Assembly (NCBI RefSeq): GCF_004341165.1
Contig: NZ_SLZR01000009.1
Coordinates: 140,539 to 204,538, forward strand
DNA: 64,000 bases
Origin: Reinekea marinisedimentorum
GTDB taxonomy: Bacteria > Pseudomonadota > Gammaproteobacteria > Pseudomonadales > Natronospirillaceae
Direction of reading: 5' to 3'
Shown here: piece by piece, positions 8,653 through 17,210 of the stretch
How the letters are laid out: each line of letters opens with the position of its first letter
Position numbering within the stretch: the first letter of the stretch is position 1
Made by a program: the position numbers and the translations under genes
Notes under the pieces: generated by a model
Told to the model about the DNA's origin: nothing
Databases searched by the model: none
What the model saw: the letters and a program-made list of their open reading frames with translations, nothing else

Positions 8653-9232
8653 TAACTTCCTTTACAACAATGGCATTCAGCCACTTCTCTTGTTCTCGAC
8701 CTGGTCTCTGGTCATTTGTTATCCACATGTTTTTCAGGGCTAAACCAGACCCGGAAATAAAATCCCTTAGTCGCACCTCTGTCGCATTGGTAAAATTGCG
8801 CCCATTTCGACTGACGTCTTCGTTCCCATATTTAAACGAGCAATAAATAATGCCGCTCTGTTTTAGTTGGTTTGCCAGGTGCTTGAACGTTGCTGGTAGT
8901 TCTGGAGCCGGGACATGCAGTAAGCTGGCACAGGCCCATATAGCATCCGCAGGATGCTCTGTTTTAAACTCCAGAAAGGTCGCAACCTGAACAGCTTGGC
9001 CAGATAATTTGCTTGCAGCATCGGCAAGTGGTTTGCTGGCATCGAAGGCGGTTACGTTGTAGCCAAGCTCTGTAAAGGCTTTGGTATCGCGCCCGCTGCC
9101 GCAACCTGCGTCTATTATGTGCGCGCCAGTAGTGAGCAGAGGCAGGAACTGATCGTACAGTGGCTGCATGTTGACGTTCACCGTGCTCTCTATAAAGGCT
9201 TGTGCGTTCAGGGTGTAGTATTTGTTAGACAT
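8642..9232 (-). CDS. Class I SAM-dependent methyltransferase (TehB-like)
   Basis: A 196-residue methyltransferase with a Rossmann fold. Motif I is HIIDAGCGSGRDTKAF (residues 38-53) for S-adenosylmethionine binding, followed by the acidic VTAFDAS (60-66) and the post-I/IV segment DAIWACASLLHVP. There is no DPPY/NPPY motif, so it is not an ordinary amino-methylating DNA methyltransferase; the closest look is to TehB/UbiG-type small-molecule enzymes. It directly precedes the PLD-helicase-S24 gene with overlap or near overlap, so the two form an operon. It could modify a nucleotide, a small molecule or the partner protein; the substrate is unknown. Confidence 0.85.
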   Translation of the reverse strand: MSNKYYTLNAQAFIESTVNVNMQPLYDQFLPLLTTGAHIIDAGCGSGRDTKAFTELGYNVTAFDASKPLADAASKLSGQAVQVATFLEFKTEHPADAIWACASLLHVPAPELPATFKHLANQLKQSGIIYCSFKYGNEDVSRNGRNFTNATEVRLRDFISGSGLALKNMWITNDQRPGREQEKWLNAIVVKEVIEQ

Positions 9233-9318
9233 GACTTCGCTATATTTCCTGTGCGAGGCTGTGAATTGTAATAGTTCTGGTGCTTGATTGGGACAGTTAG
9301 GAGGCCACCTGTTTATAT

Positions 9319-9678
9319 CTAAGCCAACGTTAATATATAGGCTTGCTCAATCTTTTCGGCTGAAAACACCTGCGCTGGTGAGTCCTTAAACTCAACAACA
9401 AGCGCCACTCCTGATATGTACCAGCATTCATACTCTTTCTGCTGGGTTAGTAAATCAATATTGTTGCTCAGGTAGCTGTGTACTTCGAAGAACGCTTTTA
9501 CTTTATCGATCTCAACCTCAAACACGCTGCTCATTTGTTCAACGCTGAGTGAGCGTTCTTCGTTATGTTGCTCTAGAATCAAGGTTTCGTCGTTGGTATC
9601 CCAGTAGGTGCTCTTCGGCAATTTCTGGTCGATTAGGTTGCACACCTCAAAGTAGCGATTAATCCTGTTGGTGTTCAT
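9319..9678 (-). CDS. Hypothetical protein
   Basis: A 119-residue acidic protein that I do not recognise. It has no signal peptide or membrane segment. It contains a predicted helix-rich middle (residues 40-70) and a strand-rich C-terminus (YECWYISGVALVVEF, residues 83-97). It starts 41 bases after the VIT-VWA gene on the same strand and ends 86 bases before the methyltransferase start, so it may be the last gene of the MerR/VIT-VWA transcript or a link between that and the helicase operon. Amino-acid composition and the absence of a rival frame support it as a real gene. Confidence 0.6.
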   Translation of the reverse strand: MNTNRINRYFEVCNLIDQKLPKSTYWDTNDETLILEQHNEERSLSVEQMSSVFEVEIDKVKAFFEVHSYLSNNIDLLTQQKEYECWYISGVALVVEFKDSPAQVFSAEKIEQAYILTLA

Positions 9679-9719
9679 AGTAGCCGTGCCTCATAGCGCC
9701 ATTAAACGTGAGGTGGTAT

Positions 9720-11879
9720 TTAAACCACCTCAGTAAACGCTTCTTCAAACAACGCATTGAGCGTTTCTTCCGAATACTCGCTCTCGGCATAAATTCTTTT
9801 AGCCCTAGCCTTACACCATGCCGCCACAGCATCAGATAGAATCTGCCAGTCTGCATCCATCCAAAGCAGAATCGCCGGCAGTAGCAGCGTCTTATCCAAT
9901 TCTATCTGGCTCAGCTCAAATACAACTTCTTCATCCAGCCCGTTAGCCTCCAGCCAGAACAATTCTACATGGGTTTTGGCTGTGTATTTTTTGCGGTCAA
10001 AGTCGATATTGGCTTTTTCCAGTAGCTGCTCAATGATGCCTTCATAAGGCAAGTGCACGCTCTTGGTGATGTCTATTTTTGTATCCCCATAGGATGCTCT
10101 GCGCAGGAGCGCCGGGGTTTCCAAATGATCCGGTTCTGCTGTTGTTCTTCCGGTTCGCAAAGATGGGTGCAATTCTATTAATTCGGGTGCGGCTTCCATT
10201 GGGCTGCTTGGCGCGCTCGCGTAAAAGTCGTCGCAGGTGTCTGCCATAAAGCTTGGAGTCATCTGGCTGGCTTGTTTTAGTACCGGTAAGCCATCGCTGC
10301 CGGTTACGGTTTCACTATCCACAAACACAAAGCTGGTGTATTCACTGACAATCTGCAGCTCTGTGGCTAATGTTGTTGCTTGGCCATCGTTAAGGTTGGG
10401 TAGCTGCTTGAGTGTGGCGAGCTTGATCAGTGCATCTGCACTTTCATCGCTGGCAGCCTGCATTGGTAAGGTGAATAGTGGTTCGTTGTCAGGCACCGTT
10501 TGGACTTTCCCGGGTCTCAGTTCATGCCCGGTGAAGTAGGCGGGTACTGTAGAGTTTTCAAATAGCGTTGCAGGAAGGTAATGCCAGTCTGAAATTTCAT
10601 CTTTAAGTTCAGCTCGCACTGGCGTGCTGCGCACCTGGTCAATCAGGTTGCCGATCTGTGCATCCATATTGCTGCGCGGGTTGAGCATGAGTGCATTCCC
10701 GGCGCTACCTCGGGATAGGGTTTCCAGCAGCTGCGCATCCACGCCGGTGCCTACGCCGATGCAGAAAATCCGGCAACCCGCTGTAATGGCTTTGGCTGCA
10801 AGTGTGTTAACGGCGTTGTTTGGGTTCCAGACTTGAGCATCGGTAACCAGCAGTATGTCGCCACTGCCGTTTTCTTTGACTTGCTCTAATGCCTGCTCAA
10901 GCGCAGCAAAGAGTTCTGTACCGCCCATGTTGGCCTGAATGTTGTCGATGTATCTGTAGAGTTTTTTGCGGTTGGTGTCGGTCAGCTGCTGTAAGCCGGA
11001 AAACAGACTGTTGGTGGTGCTACCAAATTTTATGATGTTCAGTTTGTCTTCGGCTTCGAAGTGCTCAATGGCCTCGCTGATCCCCAGCTTTGCTTCGTTG
11101 ATTGCTGCGCCTGTCATGGAGCCGGAGCAGTCGATAACCAGCTGTACACTGGTTCTTCTTCTGGCTTGCCCGGTGGCCGGCGCTTCTAATAAGGCAATGC
11201 CGTAGTGTTTTTGGTTTGCTTCGGAACGGGCGGTGAACAACTGGTTGGTGGGCATGCTTGAGGCCCAGCTGAACATGAAGGTACGGTCCAGTTTTGCCTG
11301 GAAGCGCCAGCCATCGTCTTGTGCTTTTATGGCGGTGTTGGCCTGCAGCTTTGCTTCGGGGTGGTTAGCCAGCCGAATGGTGCCGCTCAGGTTGTAGTCG
11401 GCGAAGATGGAGCTGCGCGGCTGGTTGTGTAAGGGTAATGGCGAGTGGCCGTATTTTTCCCCGATCACCGTGGGCAGGTAGTAGTGCCATAGCCCCTGTT
11501 TCATGAATATCAGTGATGCGACTTCCAGTTCCAGTATGGCTTTCTCGCCCGGGGGCAGGTTACCGGCATTGACCTGGTACAGGCCGTCACCCAACAGCTC
11601 CAGCAGGAAGCTACGCTTGCCACTGGCAATGCCTTCTTCATAGCTTGCAGAGGCCTGCTGGCTTGCCTGTACCTTGCCGGTAAAGCGTTTGTCGTTGATT
11701 AGAATGTTAAAACTGGTGACAACCGCATCGCTCGGTAATGGGAATTGATAGACCGCCTCTATGATGTCGTCGGTGTCGTTGGTAAAGCTTTGTTTAATGG
11801 TGGTACGCGCAACAATGCCGTCGATGGTGATGTTCACTTCTGCCGATTTCAGTGGCGATTCCATAAATACTTCAGTCAT
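9720..11879 (-). CDS. VIT and von Willebrand factor A domain protein
   Basis: A 719-residue protein with the vault/inter-alpha-trypsin inhibitor layout. Residues 1-130 form a VIT domain (SAEVNITIDGIVARTTIKQS, then YQFPLP, SYEEGIASG and NLPPGEKA). A VWA domain follows from about residue 245, with the metal-binding MIDAS motif VIDCSGSM (DxSxS) and a conserved DILLVTDAQVW strand. The last 250 residues are of unknown fold. No secretion signal is visible, so it is probably cytoplasmic and binds a protein ligand through Mg2+. The ATG at 11879 overlaps the stop of the MerR gene by eight bases (ATGACTGA), which implies translational coupling; the longer frame to 11906 is less likely. Its role is unknown. 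Confidence 0.88.
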   Translation of the reverse strand: MTEVFMESPLKSAEVNITIDGIVARTTIKQSFTNDTDDIIEAVYQFPLPSDAVVTSFNILINDKRFTGKVQASQQASASYEEGIASGKRSFLLELLGDGLYQVNAGNLPPGEKAILELEVASLIFMKQGLWHYYLPTVIGEKYGHSPLPLHNQPRSSIFADYNLSGTIRLANHPEAKLQANTAIKAQDDGWRFQAKLDRTFMFSWASSMPTNQLFTARSEANQKHYGIALLEAPATGQARRRTSVQLVIDCSGSMTGAAINEAKLGISEAIEHFEAEDKLNIIKFGSTTNSLFSGLQQLTDTNRKKLYRYIDNIQANMGGTELFAALEQALEQVKENGSGDILLVTDAQVWNPNNAVNTLAAKAITAGCRIFCIGVGTGVDAQLLETLSRGSAGNALMLNPRSNMDAQIGNLIDQVRSTPVRAELKDEISDWHYLPATLFENSTVPAYFTGHELRPGKVQTVPDNEPLFTLPMQAASDESADALIKLATLKQLPNLNDGQATTLATELQIVSEYTSFVFVDSETVTGSDGLPVLKQASQMTPSFMADTCDDFYASAPSSPMEAAPELIELHPSLRTGRTTAEPDHLETPALLRRASYGDTKIDITKSVHLPYEGIIEQLLEKANIDFDRKKYTAKTHVELFWLEANGLDEEVVFELSQIELDKTLLLPAILLWMDADWQILSDAVAAWCKARAKRIYAESEYSEETLNALFEEAFTEVV

Positions 11880-12273
11880 CTGTGTTGTCCTTTTCTGCTG
11901 CTGCAATGAGCGCCACGATCTGTTTGCTGAGTGTGCGTAGCTGCTCCGAGTTCATGCCGGCCTTTTGCGGGTCTATGGTGAGCTCTACACCGGCGGCCAG
12001 GTGAATGTGCGTGAGTACGCGCAGGCTGCCGGGCTCTGCTTCAATGGCCGGCGCTGCCGCTTCACCTTTCAATATCCGCTGAATGGCATCCAGCGAAAGC
12101 CCGGAACTTTGCCACTTCTTAATCGTCAGCAACTGCTCTACGTGGGTCTCGCTGTAGCGTGCGGTTTTGCGGCTGCCTGTGGGGCGGTCGACCAGGCCCT
12201 GCTGTATGTAGTAGCGCACGGTGCGGGCGGGTATGTCCGTTAGGGTGCTCAGTTGTTCCAGTGTGTGTTCCAT
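11872..12273 (-). CDS. MerR family transcriptional regulator
   Basis: A 133-residue regulator. The N-terminal winged HTH reads TLEQLSTLTDIPARTVRYYI (residues 3-22), a typical MerR start, followed by QGLVDRPTGSRKTARYSETH and the second helix LLTIKKWQSSGLSLDAIQRIL. The C-terminal part is short and lacks an obvious cysteine metal site, so the ligand is unknown. The ATG at 12273 was chosen because the HTH begins directly after it; the 19-codon extension upstream is proline-threonine-rich and looks non-coding. It lies first in a minus-strand unit with the VIT-VWA gene, which it probably regulates together with itself. Confidence 0.85.
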   Translation of the reverse strand: MEHTLEQLSTLTDIPARTVRYYIQQGLVDRPTGSRKTARYSETHVEQLLTIKKWQSSGLSLDAIQRILKGEAAAPAIEAEPGSLRVLTHIHLAAGVELTIDPQKAGMNSEQLRTLSKQIVALIAAAEKDNTDD

Positions 12274-12413
12274 GGTCGGTCCGGGTGTGGGGCTTGGGGT
12301 ATTTATAGTAAATGACAGTATAGGTGTCAAATAGGGGTGTCACTTAAAAGTGTGCTGGGTATCGGCGAGGGGCTTCTGTTTACATGGATTATTCGAAATA
12401 GGTTTGAGTTTTT

Positions 12414-12452
12414 GATGCTTAAGGCTTACCGGTGCGGTGAGCCTTAAGCATC
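12414..12452. terminator. Strong hairpin after the DUF4124 gene
   Basis: GATGCTTAAGGCTTACCG and its near-perfect reverse complement are separated by GTG (18-bp arms, one mismatch). It lies about 40 bases after the stop of the minus-strand gene at 12491. There is no clear T-run on either side, so termination is plausible but not certain. Confidence 0.5.
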
Positions 12453-12490
12453 AGTACTTTCTTGGCCAGTGATTAACTAACCATCAGCAA

Positions 12491-13441
12491 TCAATAAACC
12501 CCCGTCAGCATGTTCCGTTTAATCGTCACCGAATAAGCATCTGATTTAGAAATAGAAAAATTCAGTAGCTCGGCTGATTTATCAATGTAGTCTGAGTTTT
12601 GATTAGCAAGCCCAACAATATATTGCTTACGCGGGGATGACCACTTTACCTTCAGCTCTTTCTTAAGGGCCTGGTAATTACCACCGTAGTAAGCACTGGC
12701 CACAACGTTTTCATTGCCTTGAACGGCCAACCAAACCATTAGAAAATCATCTTGGCTGCCATACCAGCCGCTTATTTCATTATTGTGGGTGAAACTACCC
12801 TGGTCTATAAGCGCAACGACATGGGTAATGGGGCCTGTATGCTGTTTAAATGGAATGTCGGGTTGTTGGAAGCTTGCACGAAAGTTACGTTCGGAGCCCT
12901 CAATAAAGATTACCCGCCAGGCGCTATCTATCGGGTCTACCGTGGCTGGCAGGGTGGCGCGTAATAGATTGGGCAGATTGTTTACAGAATGTAGGGCCTC
13001 CATATTATATTGAAGTATCTTTAAGCGATCGTTTTCCGATCGATAGAACGACTTCACGCAGCTGGTCGTATTACAGGATGCGCGCTCATCAAGTAATTCT
13101 CTGCTTTCGGTAACACCCAAAAACTGTGGGTACTTATAGGCCCAGCGCTCGTTGCTGCTATGCAGCAATTCATCGTACAGATCAGCAAAGCTAGCGTGGT
13201 AGCTGTTTAGTAGAGTGTCATCGCAAAACTGGCTCGGTATGGGCCGGGTGCCGCTTTGGCATAAGCTGGCCGTGGTTGATTTCACTTCACCCGTACCCAT
13301 GACCAACGTGCCTGTAGCTACCGATGGGCAGGGTGTGCTCTGGAATGCTATTTGTCCCTGAGCGTTTTTGCACTGGTAGATATTGCCTGCTAAGGCACTA
13401 CCGGATATCAAAGCAGTAGCAAGTAATAAACCCTTTTTCAT
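12491..13441 (-). CDS. Secreted DUF4124 protein with LprI-like cysteine motif
   Basis: A 316-residue exported protein. Residues 1-18 are a signal peptide (MKKGLLLATALISGSALA). Residues 19-40 form a DUF4124-like strand pair (IYQCKNAQGQIAFQSTPCP). Around residues 125-150 there is a C-x4-C-V-x2-F-Y-x-S-x5-L pattern (CNTTSCVKSFYRS) like that of LprI/lysozyme-inhibitor-type proteins. The C-terminal half is strand-rich and of unknown fold. It is a paralogue of the equally long protein at 14364-15314 on the other strand: the same signal, CP motif, cysteine motif and a matching SAWRV...HVVALID block. A periplasmic binding or inhibitor role is possible but unproven. Confidence 0.75.
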   Translation of the reverse strand: MKKGLLLATALISGSALAGNIYQCKNAQGQIAFQSTPCPSVATGTLVMGTGEVKSTTASLCQSGTRPIPSQFCDDTLLNSYHASFADLYDELLHSSNERWAYKYPQFLGVTESRELLDERASCNTTSCVKSFYRSENDRLKILQYNMEALHSVNNLPNLLRATLPATVDPIDSAWRVIFIEGSERNFRASFQQPDIPFKQHTGPITHVVALIDQGSFTHNNEISGWYGSQDDFLMVWLAVQGNENVVASAYYGGNYQALKKELKVKWSSPRKQYIVGLANQNSDYIDKSAELLNFSISKSDAYSVTIKRNMLTGVY

Positions 13442-13557
13442 TTCGTTTTAATCTCCTTTCGCAATGTCCCTTAATGGCGTCCGAAATGCGCCCCAGTTTT
13501 ATTAAAAGCAGCCAATATGATTTGCTGGCATTTATTTGTAAAGTAATTGTGGTAAAA

Positions 13558-14364
13558 ATGAGCAGAATCATAAGGACAGCAAGGGAGTTAATCGTGTTTT
13601 CAATAATTAAGGACATTCTTTCACTAAAATTTATTGCCAATCGCCCACTGAGCTGGCTGATCCGTATAGGCCTTCTTTGGTTGGTGGTTGATCATCTGGC
13701 CTCGATAAAGTTCGTGGGTACGCAAATGCAGGAGCAGGCAGAAAGCATTAATGGCGGCGCAGCTGCACAATCTGCTGTGTTGATATCTGAAGTAAATGTT
13801 CCGGAATTAATTGCGGATGAGCAGCTGCGGCAATGCATTAGTCGCAGCTCGGGTTTTATCGTCAATCGCGAAAAAACAACCGATGCTCTCACCTATCTGG
13901 ATTGTGCTGGCCTGGGTATCACCAATCTTTCCGGGGTAGAGTTGTTTCCTCAGATTCATTCTGTTTCTCTGCAGCAGGCAGAGGTGCTCAGTCTTGAGCC
14001 ACTGCACTCCTTAGCACAGTTGAACAGTGTGGATTTAACTGACGTCACTACCGTGACCATTGAACAGGTTTATGCCTTGGCTCCGCTGAAGAAAATACGC
14101 TGGCCGGTGTTGGCAGAAATACCCTGTACCCGGCTACGTGAATTAGCCGGTGCAGATAAAGATAAGTTAATGCTTTTAAAGCAAGCCGATAACCGGTCGT
14201 GTTGGGGCGCAAATTCAAATGCAACCCGTAATGAACTGGTGAGCTTCAGAATGAAGGATAGCCGTGGCGAATACATCAGTAATGAAGATTGGTTTTATTT
14301 TCAGAAGCTGGAAAAAGAATACAACGCCAATAAAAGCTATGACGATGCAAAAGGGAGTTTCTAA
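13558..14364 (+). CDS. Membrane-anchored leucine-repeat-like protein
   Basis: A 268-residue protein with one predicted N-terminal transmembrane helix (WLIRIGLLWLVVDHLA, about residues 27-42) and a soluble part likely in the periplasm. In the middle are loosely repeated leucine-rich segments (LTYLDCAGLGITNLSGVEL, then SLEPLHSLAQLNSVDLTDV and YALAPLKKIRW), which resemble degenerate LRRs. The C-terminus (SNEDWFYFQKLEKEYN) is helical. The ATG at 13558 was preferred; an in-frame ATG lies 84 bases further upstream. The stop TAA shares a base with the start of the next gene (TAATG), so it is co-transcribed with the DUF4124 paralogue. The function is unknown. Confidence 0.65.
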   Translation: MSRIIRTARELIVFSIIKDILSLKFIANRPLSWLIRIGLLWLVVDHLASIKFVGTQMQEQAESINGGAAAQSAVLISEVNVPELIADEQLRQCISRSSGFIVNREKTTDALTYLDCAGLGITNLSGVELFPQIHSVSLQQAEVLSLEPLHSLAQLNSVDLTDVTTVTIEQVYALAPLKKIRWPVLAEIPCTRLRELAGADKDKLMLLKQADNRSCWGANSNATRNELVSFRMKDSRGEYISNEDWFYFQKLEKEYNANKSYDDAKGSF

Positions 14365-15314
14365 TGAAGCAGTGGTTGTCTCTGATATTATTTACCTTGC
14401 CGCTTAGCGGTTATGCCGCAGGTATAAATCAGTGCGTTAAACCTGATGGCAGTATGTACTTTTCAAACCTTCCGTGCCCTGAAAAAGCTGAACTTGTGAA
14501 TACCATTAAGCCGGCTTCATCATCGGGAATCCGCGGTTCCATGTGTGCCGAACGTAATCAAGCAATCCGTGAAATTATCTGTGATAACAAATCGATCGAG
14601 CCTTATTTTACAGAACATAAGGAACTCTATAACGCACTATTGAGTTATGTTGGGAGCAAGAAAAATTACCGACTGGTGTCGTCTGCTGGCGTAGATGATA
14701 GTGGCGAAAAATGGAATGAAGAAAGGGATAAATGTAAAACGGAATCATGCGTAATCGGCTTTTACACTAGCCGCATCGATATACTGAAAAACCTGAAGAG
14801 GCAAAGCGTGGATCTGGATGCTGTTGCTGATTTGCCCGGCGTTTTAGCTCGTGCTTTACAGCACAGGTATGGTGTTAGCAGCAGCGCCTGGCAGGTTCGC
14901 TATGCCAAGCGAATTCCAACCCGTATTAATGTGGTTGGCGATGCGCAATACAGCGAGATCACCAGCCTAACAATACCTGGCCCGGTAACCGTGATTGTGG
15001 CTCTGGTTGAAGATTCGTTAATTACCGTTGACGGCCGGCAATCGGCACTGACGGGCACCATCAACGACTACCTGGGAGTGTATGCGGCATTAGATGATGC
15101 GGGTAACCTGATCGATAGCCATTACTTTGTTGGTAACCGCCTGAATGGCAATGGATTTCGACCCTATGTGGATATCTCTTACGGCATGAGCGATTCGGTC
15201 TACGCCGGCCAGATGTACACCACCACGAGTGGTAAAGAACGGGCCGATACTCCCATTCGTTTGTCTTTGAATGAGCGTGGATTCAGCCATGTTTGGAAGC
15301 GTAAGGGAAGGTAA
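14364..15314 (+). CDS. Secreted DUF4124 protein, paralogue of 12491-13441
   Basis: A 316-residue exported protein with signal peptide MKQWLSLILFTLPLSGYAA and DUF4124-type NQCVKPDGSMYFSNLPCP directly after it. The cysteine motif is CKTESCVIGFYTSRIDIL, close to the LprI pattern, and the C-terminal half contains SAWQVRYAKR and VIVALVEDS blocks shared with its paralogue. It is translationally coupled to the upstream leucine-repeat protein (TAATG overlap). Duplication with inversion around the membrane protein suggests the three work together at the cell envelope; this is inference. Confidence 0.75.
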   Translation: MKQWLSLILFTLPLSGYAAGINQCVKPDGSMYFSNLPCPEKAELVNTIKPASSSGIRGSMCAERNQAIREIICDNKSIEPYFTEHKELYNALLSYVGSKKNYRLVSSAGVDDSGEKWNEERDKCKTESCVIGFYTSRIDILKNLKRQSVDLDAVADLPGVLARALQHRYGVSSSAWQVRYAKRIPTRINVVGDAQYSEITSLTIPGPVTVIVALVEDSLITVDGRQSALTGTINDYLGVYAALDDAGNLIDSHYFVGNRLNGNGFRPYVDISYGMSDSVYAGQMYTTTSGKERADTPIRLSLNERGFSHVWKRKGR

Positions 15315-15395
15315 ATAACGGCATTGAAAAAGTCTGCGGCCTTCTGTGCTTCGCTGTTAAACTGATGCTATCTCATTCAACATTTGGATCACAGC

Positions 15396-16343
15396 ATGTC
15401 TGATTTTCTGGTTTACCAATGGGATTTTTCTGCGACAGCACCGCAGCCGTGCGCTGTGCAGAGCGTGCCGCCATCTGTCACCGCCGGCCACTGGTACCAC
15501 TGCCACCGCGAAGCCGAGGGCCTGTACGAGTGGCTGCTGGCCAACCGTGTTTCGCATGCGGCGATCAACAGTTTGCTGGATAAAGATACCCGCCCTAACT
15601 TTGAGTTGATCAACGATGATCAGTGGGTGTTGATTCTGCGCGGCCTGAACCTGAACGAAAATGCCAACCCGGAAGATATGCTCAGCTTGCGTATTTTGTA
15701 TCTCAACGGGGCGCTGATTTCGGTGCGCAAAACGCCGTCCAGTACCATCGAGGCGCTGCAGCGCTCGCTACAGGATAAAACCGGGCCGGCGGATATCAAG
15801 TCGTTGCTGCTGGCGATGGTGAATGGCCTGAACCGCAACATCGATAACTTCCTGCAAAGTCAGGAAGAGCTGATTGAAACCTTTGACGATGAAAGCGAGC
15901 TGACGCAGGAGATGATGCAAACCCATAAGGCGCTGCTGAAGATTAAGCGTTTTATTAAGCCGCAGCAGTATGCGCTGTCAGATCTGTACGAGGCCGAGGT
16001 GCCTTCGCTGGCGCAAGCCAGTATTCACCTTCGGCAGTCGCTGAATACCATTACCCGCATCAACGAAACGCTCGATTTCTACCTAACGCATCTGGATATC
16101 ATCAAGGGCGAGTTACGCCAGTTTCATGCTGAAAAGATGAACCAGAACACCTACCTGTTTTCGGTGATCGCGGCCATCTTTTTGCCGACCAGTTTTTTAA
16201 CCGGCTTGCTGGGGGTGAATGTGGGCGGTATTCCGGGCGCCGATTCGCCCATTGCATTTGGCCTGTTTTGCCTGGGGCTGGTGTTCATTTTTGGTTTCGA
16301 AATCTGGTTTTTGCGTAAGCTGCGCATGTTCGATAAGGAGTAA
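15396..16343 (+). CDS. zntB: Zinc transporter ZntB (CorA family)
   Basis: A 315-residue CorA-superfamily divalent cation transporter. The long N-terminal cytoplasmic domain (residues 1-250) ends in the stalk helix, followed by two transmembrane helices: TYLFSVIAAIFLPTSFLTGLLGVN and the C-terminal IAFGLFCLGLVFIFGFEIWF. The pore signature is GVN followed by GGIPG, which is the ZntB form, rather than the GMN of Mg2+ transporters. Its length matches ZntB. Family members move Zn2+ across the inner membrane with a proton gradient. The ATG at 15396 was chosen; the TTG at 15384 would add only four residues. It is transcribed alone, about 80 bases after the DUF4124 gene. Confidence 0.88.
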   Translation: MSDFLVYQWDFSATAPQPCAVQSVPPSVTAGHWYHCHREAEGLYEWLLANRVSHAAINSLLDKDTRPNFELINDDQWVLILRGLNLNENANPEDMLSLRILYLNGALISVRKTPSSTIEALQRSLQDKTGPADIKSLLLAMVNGLNRNIDNFLQSQEELIETFDDESELTQEMMQTHKALLKIKRFIKPQQYALSDLYEAEVPSLAQASIHLRQSLNTITRINETLDFYLTHLDIIKGELRQFHAEKMNQNTYLFSVIAAIFLPTSFLTGLLGVNVGGIPGADSPIAFGLFCLGLVFIFGFEIWFLRKLRMFDKE

Positions 16344-16485
16344 AATAAGAGTCCGTATAAGCGGGCTGACACTGTCAAATGCGGTAAAAGAGCGGCTCAG
16401 CATCCGGTAAGGTGTGAACGGCTTCACGGGCATTACTGTGCAGCCGGTTAGGATGCCTGCAACCTAACGCCAAAAGGACACACCC

Positions 16486-16989
16486 ATGACTCAATCGACT
16501 CCGTTACCGCTGTCGCAACCCAACGAAGCCGAGCAGCCATTCAGTATTTCCAGTCTCTTTGCCAATGCCTTTACGCTGATCTTTTTTGCCATGTCGGCCA
16601 TTGTGATGTGCTCGTCCATTATCACTGCCTTGATCAGTTTTATTAGCACGCAGGATTTCACCCAGCTCACCATTCAGGTGGTGAACGGCGGCATTATTGG
16701 CATGGCGCTGTTTGAACTGGCCACGGTTATTGCGGCGGAGTATGGCCGCGAACGCAGCCACGATGTTATCACCATGATGAAGCGCACCATGCCGCGTTTT
16801 ATTGGTACGGTGGTTATTGCGTTATCGCTGGAAGGCCTGATGATGGTCATTAAATACAGCCAGTTGGATCTGGCCGGCAACCTCTATTATCCGGTGGCCA
16901 TTATTATCAGCGCGGCCTGTTTGCTGGTGGCGCTGGGCCTGTTTATCCGCTTTGCGCAAAGCCCGAAAACCGCTGTCCACTCTGCGTAA
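16486..16989 (+). CDS. Small integral membrane protein, unknown family
   Basis: A 167-residue protein with about four hydrophobic segments: residues 25-50 (FANAFTLIFFAMSAIVMCSSI), 65-85, 105-122 and 135-155 (YPVAIIISAACLLVALGLFIRF). The loop TVIAAEYGRERSHDVITMMKRTMPRF is charged and probably cytoplasmic. I do not recognise a family for certain; it resembles small general membrane proteins found near regulators. An AAAAGGA ribosome binding site lies about ten bases before the ATG, and a terminator follows at 17049. Confidence 0.65.
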   Translation: MTQSTPLPLSQPNEAEQPFSISSLFANAFTLIFFAMSAIVMCSSIITALISFISTQDFTQLTIQVVNGGIIGMALFELATVIAAEYGRERSHDVITMMKRTMPRFIGTVVIALSLEGLMMVIKYSQLDLAGNLYYPVAIIISAACLLVALGLFIRFAQSPKTAVHSA

Positions 16990-17048
16990 CACCCGGCCTG
17001 AAAATTTCTGAAAATAAATTTCAAAAGCCTATTTTAAATAGCGCGCCA

Positions 17049-17072
17049 AGCCCCATAATGCTGGGGCTTTCC
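17049..17072 (+). terminator. Rho-independent terminator
   Basis: AGCCCCA / TGGGGCT forms a 7-bp stem with a six-base loop followed by TTCCTT, 60 bases after the membrane protein gene. The T-run is short. Confidence 0.6.
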
Positions 17073-17210
17073 TTCTGCTTAGGCATTCCTGCCTAACTGA
17101 TGTTTTAACGGTATTTTTTGAATAACCCGTCGCCATTTTTGGTTCCGGGTTTTCATGCTGCGCGGTTAAAAAAGCAGCCGGCTGCGTTCAGCAGTTTTGC
17201 GACGTCTGGC

